This document shows, one piece after another, positions 1 through 6,161 of a stretch of DNA of 14,420 bases. Position 1 is the first letter of the stretch; each line of letters starts with the position of its first letter. The translations under genes and the position numbers were made by a program. Origin of the DNA: Pavlovales sp. CCMP2436 (taxonomy: Eukaryota; Haptophyta; Pavlovophyceae; Pavlovales); contig MU631692.1 in assembly GCA_026770615.1 (NCBI GenBank), positions 44,226 to 58,645 on the forward strand. Reading direction: 5' to 3'. The notes under the pieces are model-generated. The model saw only the letters and a program-made list of their open reading frames with translations, was not told the origin of the DNA and made no database searches.

Positions 1-180
1 CCCCCCCCCCCGCCTGTCCCCCTGGCTGCCCCCCTGCCTGGACAGCGCCCTCGGGCTGAATTTGTCTCCCGGGCTCTTGGCCCCCGGGCAGATTTGGGCC
101 CCCGGGCTCGTTCTGGAAATAAGAATGGCTGCCGGACTGCGCCTGCGCGTCGAGAGCCTCGAGCAGCGCCGCGAAGGAGG
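1..180. repeat. C-rich start and CCCGGGC-punctuated repeat
   Basis: The window opens with an 11-base C run and C-rich DNA. From about 50 to 115 the motif CCCGGGC (first copy CTCGGGC) recurs four times at 15-18 base spacing, separated by related spacers such as TGAATTTGTCT and AGATTTGGGCC. No coding frame is supported. Confidence 0.5.
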
Positions 181-470
181 AGGGGCACAGCAGCACCTGC
201 GAGTGGTGGGTTTGACGTTATGAACCGATGATGACAGGTCTCGAGCGGAATAGATTATATACATAGAAGGCAGAGGGGCAGAGCAGCACCTGTGATTGTT
301 TGTACTTGTAGGGTTTGACACAGTTTCCATGAGTACTGTGATTGTTCGGTTTGGACATCATTGTCAGTTTTGAAATAGTTGTCAGGAGTACTGGTTAATC
401 CGAGGCAGATGGGTAGATGGGCACCTGCGATTGTTGGGGTTGACATAACTGTTGGGGTTTGACATATCAG
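180..470. repeat. Degenerate repeats built on GGGCA..AGCACCTGNGA
   Basis: Three diverged units are visible. Each has a GGGGCA/GGGCA start, then CACCTGYGA, a GTTTG- or GTTGG-rich stretch and finally TTTGACNT. They begin near 183, 275 and 419. The open frame on the minus strand here (255-626) follows the repeats and has no recognisable protein character. Confidence 0.45.
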
Positions 471-474
471 GTCA

Positions 475-812
475 TACGCACGGGCTGCAAGTCGGGGGAA
501 ATTTAAAAAAACTATTATTGTATAATTTGTGGGGCGAGAATGATTGTGCAACAACTCGTGACAGCAGACTAATTCGAATCCGGACTGGGCCGAATCCGGG
601 CAACTGCCAAAGAAAGGCAGTTGCAAAGCCTGGAGTCATCACAGGATAGCGAATTTGCAAGAGCGGCAGACCTCCGTCCTAGGTCTCCACCGGACCCGAG
701 CGTTGAGAATATTCGGATCAAGGGACCTTGCAGAGCACACGGTTACGCACGGGCTGCAAGTTGGGGAATTAAAAGAATGATTATTATATCATTTGCAAGA
801 GCGGCAGACCTC
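475..812. repeat. GCTGCAAGT-family dispersed repeat, two copies
   Basis: The segment at 475-525 starts ACGCACGGGCTGCAAGTCGG and runs into an A-rich CTATTATTGTATAA tail. It recurs at 744-790 with a similar TGATTATTATATC tail. The phrase TTTGCAAGAGCGGCAGACCTC occurs at about 654-674 and again directly after the second copy at about 792-812. A third, more diverged core lies in GDI intron 2 at about 12664-12718. The A/T-rich tails make a small non-autonomous element possible, but I saw no terminal inverted repeats or clear target duplications. Confidence 0.55.
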
Positions 813-884
813 TGCACCCGCGCCCGCCGCCTCAGAACTCGCGCGCTCGTCTGAGCTGAGAGGGGGCGTCCACCTGACGGGAAA

Positions 885-923
885 TGTGTGTGTGTGCGTG
901 TGTGTTTTTTTTTGTGTTTTTTT
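885..923. repeat. GT microsatellite and T-runs
   Basis: This is a simple TG/GT tract interrupted by one C, followed by runs of 9 and 7 T. It is low-complexity DNA. A separate poly-A run lies at about 1069-1086. Confidence 0.8.
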
Positions 924-950
924 AGAGTGAGGGGATGAGTACCGGGCCAG

Positions 951-1044
951 TGATGGGTATGCCACACCGGACAAGGCAGCGACGGGTATGCCTCTCTGGA
1001 CAGGACAGTGACGGGTATGCTGCTCAGGACAGGACAGTGACGGG
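951..1044. repeat. Minisatellite, about 30 bp unit, roughly 3 copies
   Basis: Units begin TGATGGGTATGC, CGACGGGTATGC and TGACGGGTATGC, and a truncated one begins TGACGGG. Between them lie CAGGACAG-type spacers. The period is 29-30 bp and the last two units are nearly identical, so the array probably expanded recently. Confidence 0.75.
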
Positions 1045-1358
1045 AAGACTAGAGAGCAGTGTACACATAAAAAAAAAAAAAAAAAATCTACACATAAACA
1101 AAAACAGTATATATTTGGAAAAATAAATTAAAAAAAACCTGAGCTCAGGAGGGGCGGCCAGCGCCACTGCCAGAGAGAGGGAGGCGAGCTCGGACGCTCG
1201 GTCGGGTTCGCGCCCCCAGGCCACACTCCCCCTGAAAGTTGGGAATTCGAGAGGGGGGTGAACTCGGATGAGAACTTCCAACAAGGGGAGTTTTCGTCTA
1301 TTCGGCTTTTGGGGTCAAATATGTTATTTGGGTCAAGAAAAGCGGGGCTTTCGTCTAT

Positions 1359-1394
1359 GACCTCAATAACACGTGTGACCTCAATAACACGTGT
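1359..1394. repeat. Perfect 18 bp tandem duplication with two CACGTG sites
   Basis: The unit GACCTCAATAACACGTGT occurs twice in direct succession without mismatch. Each unit contains the palindrome CACGTG (1370-1375 and 1388-1393), a common bHLH/bZIP-type binding core. No gene with a start nearby is recognised, so a regulatory role is unsupported. Confidence 0.7.
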
Positions 1395-1650
1395 GACCCC
1401 AAAATAACAAATTGGCCTAAAAATTCTCAGCCAGAGGGTCGGGTTTGGAGATCAGGGGCAAGGAGAGAGGGGGCTGGGAGGGATGCAGAGATGGGAGAAC
1501 GTCAGTGTTTTAAAAAACTATTATTAAAAAAGGTCATTGGGTGTGGAGGAGTGTGCATTGGCGGACCTTTATCAGTAATAGAGGAGTGCCGACCTACTTC
1601 TACATCCTACTTCTACGTATGGAGATACAGCTGGCAAGTCTGGTGGAGGG
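1395..1650. other. No gene seen
   Basis: Purine-rich DNA contains TTTAAAAAACTATTATT near 1509, similar to the tail of the GCTGCAAGT repeats at 475, and a short CTACTTCTAC duplication near 1600. No coding frame is supported. Confidence 0.4.
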
Positions 1651-1652
1651 TA

Positions 1653-1826
1653 CAGGGGGTCGCAGGCAATAAGAAGCCGCCACGTTAAGAACCTGAGCCT
1701 CGTTTCTGTGTGCCCCTCAGTAGTAATTTAAGTAAAATTTAGCCATCGTTTGTATATAATTCCAAATTTGCTAAGAAACTGAGCCTCAGCCCAAAATTCG
1801 CCCTTCTTATTGCCCGCGACCCCATG
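1653..1826. mobile_element. MITE-A, copy 1 (174 bp, TA target duplication)
   Basis: A non-autonomous inverted-repeat element. Its left end CAGGGGGTCGCAGGCAATAA is the inverted partner of the right end TTATTGCCCGCGACCCCATG. It is flanked by TA on both sides (1651-1652 and 1827-1828). The interior carries AAGAACCTGAGCCTC and AAGAAACTGAGCCTC as subterminal direct repeats and has no ORF. The same element, with the same ends and interior motifs, recurs at 4805-4971. TA duplications and short inverted ends fit a Tc1/mariner-type origin, but no transposase is present, so superfamily assignment is inference. Confidence 0.85.
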
Positions 1827-1828
1827 TA

Positions 1829-1955
1829 GGCCTAACCCTATCCTATTCCTAACCACTGTCTGCAACGGGTTGGGTAGATCAAACAACACCAACAAATAAC
1901 GTGTGCCAAGTTCAACCGCATCGGGATCTCAGGCGTCGGGGTCTCAGGAATGCGT
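1829..1955. other. No gene seen
   Basis: A short degenerate CCTAACCCTATCC stretch follows MITE-A copy 1. Nothing else stands out. Confidence 0.4.
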
Positions 1956-1968
1956 TTTATTATTTATT
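1956..1968 (-). terminator. Candidate polyadenylation signals for the minus-strand gene
   Basis: Read on the minus strand, AATAAA occurs twice (1963-1968 and 1956-1961), about 120-135 bases beyond the stop of the gene ending at 2090. Position and orientation fit a poly(A) signal. No transcript evidence is available here. Confidence 0.45.
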
Positions 1969-2089
1969 TGTCATAGCTGCATACAGATCAAGGAAACGAG
2001 GAACACGCTCAGGGAAGTCACTCAGGGAAGTCACGCCCCTACCCGCTCAGCAGTTGAGGGTGACGCATAAATACACACAGCACAGGCCC

Positions 2090-2890
2090 CTACCTGCTAA
2101 GCAGCGTGCGTACGTGCCGCAGCCGCGCTGGTCTCGTGCTGGCCAGCAGTGCGCGCGCGTCGAGCAGAGGAAGCGAGTCCGGCAGCGAGGCGAACGTGGC
2201 GGCCTCGCCGTGCTGCCGCAGTGCCGCGGCGGCCTGCGCGCGCGCGCGGCCAGCCGCCTCGGCCGCGACGGCGGGCGGTAGCGCGGCGTGCAGCGCCAGC
2301 GGTGCGGCAAGCGCGAGCGCGCGCTTGTAGGCTGCCTGCTCTGCCCAGATCAGCGCGGAGAGCCGGGAGAGCTCGGGGTAGGCCGTGTCCGTCTGCGGGC
2401 AGAGCACGCTGCAGTCCGGCAGGACAAGGCCGCGCGCCATCGCCGCGAGCCAGCACACGTGCTCGGCGGCCGAAAGCGTCGAGCGAGAGGCCGGGGCGGG
2501 GGCGGGGTCTGCCGCCTCCCGCGCGGGCCTGTGCAGCTCCGAGCCGCCAAGCACGAGTGCGAGCGGGCCGCCGGGGCTCGGCCCGGCTGCGGGTTCCACG
2601 GCGGCTTGGCTCGGCGGCGGCAGCAGCGCCACCACCGGCACCCTCGGCTGGAACTCAACGGACCAGCGCACGAAATCGCTCTCGCGGAACGAGCCGCCGC
2701 CGGCCGCGTCGTCGGCGTCGGCGTCGGCGGGCGGGGCGAGGCCGAGGCACTCGAGCGCGCCGCGCAGCGCGGGCGGGAGCGCGGGCAGCCTGCGCGACGC
2801 CGGCTCACAGGCCTCGAGCTCGGCGAAGGCGTGGGCGACCTGCGCCGCACAGGCCTCGGCCGCGCAGACCGCCGTGCAGGCCTCTGCCAT
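2090..2890 (-). CDS. Unidentified protein, 266 aa
   Basis: I do not recognise this protein. The frame starts at ATG 2890 (MAEACTAV) and ends at TAG 2090-2092. The frame stays open further upstream, but that part overlaps the RbfA gene on the other strand, and the ATG at 2890 is the first one clear of it. The product is rich in Ala, Pro and Leu. Parts outside simple Ala runs look like a real protein: SDFVRWSVEFQPRVPVVALL around residues 69-88, AAEHVCWLAAMARGLVLPDC in the middle, and an Ala/Arg-rich, probably helical C-terminal third. I see no signal peptide or membrane segment. It is divergently paired with rbfA across 124 bp. The stop lies in a splice-donor-like context (AGCAG|GTAGGG), so a small last exon is possible. 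The high GC makes open frames cheap, hence the moderate confidence. Confidence 0.55.
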   Translation of the reverse strand: MAEACTAVCAAEACAAQVAHAFAELEACEPASRRLPALPPALRGALECLGLAPPADADADDAAGGGSFRESDFVRWSVEFQPRVPVVALLPPPSQAAVEPAAGPSPGGPLALVLGGSELHRPAREAADPAPAPASRSTLSAAEHVCWLAAMARGLVLPDCSVLCPQTDTAYPELSRLSALIWAEQAAYKRALALAAPLALHAALPPAVAAEAAGRARAQAAAALRQHGEAATFASLPDSLPLLDARALLASTRPARLRHVRTLLSR

Positions 2891-3014
2891 GGCGACTAGG
2901 CGAAGGCGGCCATACTCCGGCTGCAAAATCGAAATCGACGGGTCAGTGGTTGTACGTGACCAGGTGGACGGCCGAGTCGCGTCGGAACTCGCACACGGGA
3001 ACACGGGCGGCGAG
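2891..3014. promoter_or_regulatory. Compact bidirectional promoter region
   Basis: Only 124 bases separate the two divergent start codons (ATG at 2890 minus, ATG at 3015 plus), so both promoters and 5' leaders must share or overlap this gap. It is less GC-rich near 2920-2960. It contains an inverted pair GGTCA (2941-2945) and TGACC (2957-2961) around GTACGTGA, a possible symmetrical factor site. No TATA box is visible. Confidence 0.5.
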
Positions 3015-3689
3015 ATGCCTGCTTGTGGACGCGCCTCGCTGCTGCTGGCGGGCGTGTGCCTCGCCGCGCTCTGCATCGTGGACTCGCTGGCCGGGAGGGC
3101 GCGCGCGCCGGCCGCACCGCGCGCCGCGTGCGCCATGCGCGCGAGCAGCCGCGTGGGCGTCGGCGCGACGAGCGGCGGTAGCAGGCGGCCGGCGCGCGTG
3201 GGGCAGGTGGTGCGTGGCGAGCTGGCAAGTCTCATCAGCTCGGGGTCGATTGGGCAGCAGCGCAACCCGCTCAAGGAGTCGGTGCGCTCGATGATCTCGA
3301 TCGTCGACGTGACCGTCACCGACGACATGCGCACGGCCAAGGTGCGCGTCTCCACCTTCGGCGAGAAGCTCGACGCGCTGCGCGCGATCCGCTGGCTGCA
3401 GGACAACCGCAAGTCGATCCGCTACGAGCTCGCGCACCGGCTAACGCACATGCGGCGCGTGCCCGAACTCACTTTCGTTGACATCGACATCTCCTCGCCC
3501 GTGCGCGTGATGGCGCTTATCGACAGGCTCGTCGCCGAGACGGCGTCGAATGCCGAGGGCGGCGAGGCGGTCGAGGGCGCGGCGGGCAATGAGGGTGACG
3601 AGGAGGACGGCGACGATCTCGACTTTGAGCTTGAAAACGACGAGGACGATCTGGACTTCGACTTCGACAAGCCCAGGGCTAGTGTGTAA
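3015..3689 (+). CDS. rbfA: Plastid-targeted ribosome-binding factor A (RbfA)
   Basis: RbfA is a KH-fold protein that binds the small ribosomal subunit and helps mature the 5' end of its rRNA. This 224-residue copy probably acts in the plastid. The leader has a hydrophobic core at about residues 8-22 (SLLLAGVCLAALCIV), a small-residue cleavage region near 25-27, then an Arg/Ala/Pro-rich, acid-free stretch to about 60: a signal peptide plus transit-like segment. No Phe follows the likely cleavage site, unlike the usual diatom pattern. The RbfA domain spans about 60-175, with VTVTDDMRTAKVRVS (100-113) and RRVPELTFVDIDIS (147-160) matching the conserved strand and R-VPEL-F signature. A strongly acidic tail with repeated DLDF follows (198-217). 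The start at 3015 was chosen because it begins this leader; the frame is open upstream but antisense to the neighbour. No intron is needed. Family call firm, localisation inferred. Confidence 0.88.
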   Translation: MPACGRASLLLAGVCLAALCIVDSLAGRARAPAAPRAACAMRASSRVGVGATSGGSRRPARVGQVVRGELASLISSGSIGQQRNPLKESVRSMISIVDVTVTDDMRTAKVRVSTFGEKLDALRAIRWLQDNRKSIRYELAHRLTHMRRVPELTFVDIDISSPVRVMALIDRLVAETASNAEGGEAVEGAAGNEGDEEDGDDLDFELENDEDDLDFDFDKPRASV

Positions 3690-4043
3690 AAGCGGTCCGG
3701 ATCATCTCGGATCGGATCAGACCGGCCGGGGCCCAAACCCATTGCGCTGCTAGTTAGCTTTTTATGGTATAAACTAGTTGATCCACAACTTGAAAAAATG
3801 CAACCACGTACGTTCAGACACGACTAACTAGTTATGAATATGACGTTCTTTATTGTTACTTTTAGTTAACGAACAAGTTAGGAGTTTAAAGTTCAGTAAA
3901 TTAAGTAAGAAATAAGCGTCGCGAGTGGATCCATCTAATGATACCTTGAATGAGATTGCGGCATCTGAAATCTATCTTGAATCCTGGTCCCGACTCCCGC
4001 ACGACACCAACCCTGTTGGACTAGAACTAATTTAAAACACATT
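3690..4043. other. No gene seen
   Basis: This AT-richer DNA follows the rbfA stop. It holds CTAACTAGTTA-type motifs near 3770 and 3826 that recur loosely near 11580, and a TTTATT near 3849. No coding frame or RNA gene is supported. Confidence 0.4.
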
Positions 4044-4255
4044 TCAATGTAACACAATTTCAAAACAAACCCCACCGTCCACTCCACGCCTACGCGGCAA
4101 GTAAAAGTGTGGCGTCACAAAGTAGCTGCTGGTGTAGAACCAACCTAACACACAACAATTTAAAATACTTAAATACTTAAATCCAAAAAAAACATAATGA
4201 ACCCCTCCGTCAACTCCCCGTCTACGCTGAAAGATCATTGGCGTCACAAATTAGG
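4044..4255. repeat. Diverged 132 bp tandem repeat, two units
   Basis: CGTCCACTCCACGCCTACGC... GTGTGGCGTCACAAA (4076-4120) is matched 132 bases downstream by CGTCAACTCCCCGTCTACGC... TTGGCGTCACAAA (4208-4250). Each is preceded by A/C-rich sequence. A minus-strand open frame covering both units (RRRGVDGGV twice) reflects the repeat rather than a gene. Confidence 0.6.
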
Positions 4256-4311
4256 GTTTTGCAAATTCGCGTGGGCGGCGAGCGAGGAGCCAGCTGCTCT
4301 CTCAGTTCAGT

Positions 4312-4583
4312 CTTCTCTCTTTCGTGGCCACAGGAGCCTTCTCTCTTTCGTGGCCACGGGAGATGACTGAATTCCTGCAACCGATCCGAAAGAAATACAT
4401 TCCCATTTTCTCTATGAGGGCCCTCTGCGACAGAACATGGCTTGGGCCGAATATTCCACACTGTATCGTCCCATAACTTTATTATCGGAACAGAAATGCC
4501 AGAAATAACACGGATACCGCCCCTGCCCACACTCACCCACCCACACACTGGTAGAATACCTGCGACAGCACACGGCTTGGGCC
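4312..4583. repeat. Short repeat pairs
   Basis: A 26 bp unit beginning CTTCTCTCTTTCGTGGCCAC occurs twice in tandem (4312-4363). A separate 24 bp phrase, CTGCGACAG.ACA.GGCTTGGG followed by CC, occurs at 4425-4448 and 4560-4583, 135 bases apart. No coding frame is supported across 4256-4665. Confidence 0.65.
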
Positions 4584-4804
4584 AAAGGCCCCGCTTTTGA
4601 CAAACTTTTTTGACCGCCACGTCCATAACATCTCCCATTAGTCCTCCGATTTTTGGAGGGTCATAAGTACATAGGTGCGGCATGTGCGCAGGCGAGCTGC
4701 ATTTCGAGACGAGCGAGATGCAGCAGAGGTCGGTCAGCGCGTCACTTGAGAGTCGTCGATTGTCGCGTGTCTCATCAACCAGAACCTCAATGGTGGGGAC
4801 GGTA

Positions 4805-4971
4805 CAGGGGATCGCGGGCAATAAGAAACCGTCGTGTTAAGAAACTGAGCCTCATTTTTTAGCCCTTCAATAGTAACTTTAACCAACATTTAAGCATTGT
4901 TTGTATGTAATTTGCGAAGAAACTCACCTCAGCCTCAAAACTCGCCGTTCTTATTTGCCCGCGATCCCCTG
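4805..4971. mobile_element. MITE-A, copy 2 (167 bp)
   Basis: Second copy of the element at 1653-1826, same orientation. The left end CAGGGGATCGCGGGCAATAA pairs inversely with the right end TTATTTGCCCGCGATCCCCT + G; the right arm has one extra T. It is flanked by TA at 4803-4804 and 4972-4973. The interior again carries AAGAAACTGAGCCTC and AAGAAACTCACCTCAGCC and has no ORF. The right TA is shared with the next element. Confidence 0.87.
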
Positions 4972-4973
4972 TA

Positions 4974-5291
4974 CAGCACTGCCCAAGTTATGTGGCACAC
5001 TTCGTGTTTTTTTGTTGCGCGAGTTTCCGTTTTTTTTTTTTTTTTTTTTTTTTTTTTTCCGCCAGGTCGATTTAAGCTCATTGATCGATCCAAGACGGTT
5101 TTAGCTACATCGAAAACGCAATAAATATTATTGGTTGATTTAAAATTCGCTGGTAAAAAGTGACTAGTGACGGCGAATCAGTCACGTAGTAACCCTCTGC
5201 GCGTTTCGTTATCTGGCGCAAAAAAGTCGAAAAGGTTGGAACTCGCGGATTTTTTTTTCACAAAGTGTGCCACATAGTCTGGGCAGCGCTG
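4974..5291. mobile_element. MITE-B (318 bp), adjacent to MITE-A
   Basis: Different terminal inverted repeats: the left end CAGCACTGCCCAAGTTATGT + GGCACACTTCGTG pairs with the right end, which on the minus strand reads CAGCGCTGCCCAGACTATGT + GGCACACTTTGTG. Imperfect pairing continues inward through T-rich DNA to GCGCGAGTTTCC / CGCGAGTTCC. TA flanks both ends (4972-4973 and 5292-5293). The interior includes a T-run of about 28 bases and no gene. TA insertion and size fit a Tc1/mariner-type MITE. It is unrelated in sequence to MITE-A. Confidence 0.85.
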
Positions 5292-5399
5292 TATCCGGGT
5301 GCTCTGCAAAGGTTCCTTGATCCAAGTTTTTCCAACACTTTGGTCCGACGGTGGAGACCTGTCAGGGGACAAACGTACTTCTAGAGATTTAACAAATAT

Positions 5400-5515
5400 A
5401 TTAGCGGCTACAGTCAGACGCCAGCTTGAATCCCTATCATGAATATATTAGCGGCTCAGCATGGTTCATCAGGTGTTTTTCAGTCACTGGCTTGGTCGAC
5501 GCCAGGCTGAGGTCG
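5400..5515 (-). repeat. Dispersed repeat R1, copy 1 (reverse orientation)
   Basis: Read on the minus strand it contains GGCGTCGACCAAGCCAGT, CACCTGATGAACCATGCTGA + GCCGCT, and GGGATTCAAGCTGGCGTCTG + ACT. These are shared with copies at 10284-10424 and 13903-13963. A 12-base phrase ATATTAGCGGCT is duplicated within this copy, on both sides of the GGGATTCAAGC segment. It starts about 10 bases beyond the R2 copy. Confidence 0.8.
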
Positions 5516-5544
5516 AGCGATCGACCCAAACCCTCATGCACCAG

Positions 5545-5568
5545 CACTCACACCAAAGGGTGTGAGTG
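5545..5568. other. Perfect hairpin, 10 bp stem
   Basis: CACTCACACC, loop AAAG, GGTGTGAGTG forms an uninterrupted inverted repeat. It is too short to assign a function, and no T-run or gene end lies beside it. Confidence 0.5.
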
Positions 5569-6161
5569 TGTGCGCCCCTGCCCCCACGTCCCGCCTCGGC
5601 CGCGCCTCGGCCGCCGCAGCCCTGCCGTGTTTAACACGCACATAAAACTGTAACCGCGACATCACACGGCTGCAGCACTTTTGACCTGCTTGAGACGAAC
5701 ATTTTGACCGACCCAAGCATCCATGTCGACCTCGCAGTGAGCCTCCCGGGACGGACGTTAAACCAGAAACTTACACGCTAAGTTAGTTACACAGAGGAGG
5801 AACGGCTAAAAAAAACGTGAATCGGCGGCTCGATGCAACGACGAGTAAGGTTCGTGGCGGAGAGACGACGCGGGGAGTGAAACGACCGCATGAGACGACC
5901 GATGCGCTGCCCCTCCCATGCCATGCCCGTACCTTTGCGTTGCAGCCCGAACAGACGACGTCAGCAATGTTTTTTTTTAGACTACGACTTTCGTTTTAGG
6001 AAGACAGGCAGCAGATCAATGTTTTTAAAAAAAACTTCGACATCAATGTTTTTCTTCCATTTTTGACGTTTTTTGATCGACCGACCACGTCCCGATCCCG
6101 ACCCCGTCGCGACCACGTCCCAAGCATCCCCTCCGTCGACTCGCAGTCAGCCTCGCTCACC
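5569..6161 (+). promoter_or_regulatory. Upstream region of the ATP-grasp gene with duplicated leader
   Basis: No other gene is seen here. The sequence just before the start codon (CCCAAGCATCCCCTCCGTCG to CAGTCAGCCTC, 6119-6154) has a diverged duplicate at 5712-5745, in both cases with GACCGACC upstream of it. The motif (A/G)TCAATGTTTTT recurs at about 6017 and 6042, with AGCAATGTTTTTT at about 5965. No TATA box is obvious. The likely translation start context is CTCACCATGG at 6156-6165. Confidence 0.4.

Larger units (their letters stand above)
4666..5390 (+). repeat. Dispersed repeat R2, copy 1, split by two MITEs
   Basis: The left part (4666-4802) and right part (5294-5390) together match the uninterrupted copy at 10950-11177. 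Shared stretches include GAGACGAGCGAGATGCAGCA, GGTCAGCGCGTCA and TGGGGACGG on the left, and GTGCTCTGCAAAGGT and TGGAGACCTGTCAGGGGAC on the right. The interruption is exactly the two elements 4805-4971 and 4974-5291. Open frames through R2 differ between copies, so I treat it as noncoding. No terminal inverted repeats were found for R2 itself. Confidence 0.85.

Noticed and set aside
568..600. TTCGAATCCGG-type sequence resembling a tRNA T-arm
   Set aside because: No matching acceptor, D-arm or anticodon arm could be folded around it; CGAATCCGG is simply duplicated.
1830..1856. CCTAACCCTATCC..CCTAACC resembling telomeric repeats
   Set aside because: Only about two imperfect units; not an array.
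2149..3294. Long plus-strand open frame, 381 codons, antisense to the 2090-2890 gene
   Set aside because: It is almost entirely Arg, Ala, Pro and Gly, typical of a shadow frame in very GC-rich DNA, and has no motif.
5426..5653. SGSAWF.RC motif shared by open frames over R1 copies
   Set aside because: Copy 3 is frameshifted relative to copies 1 and 2 and the middle varies freely, so the conservation is at DNA level.
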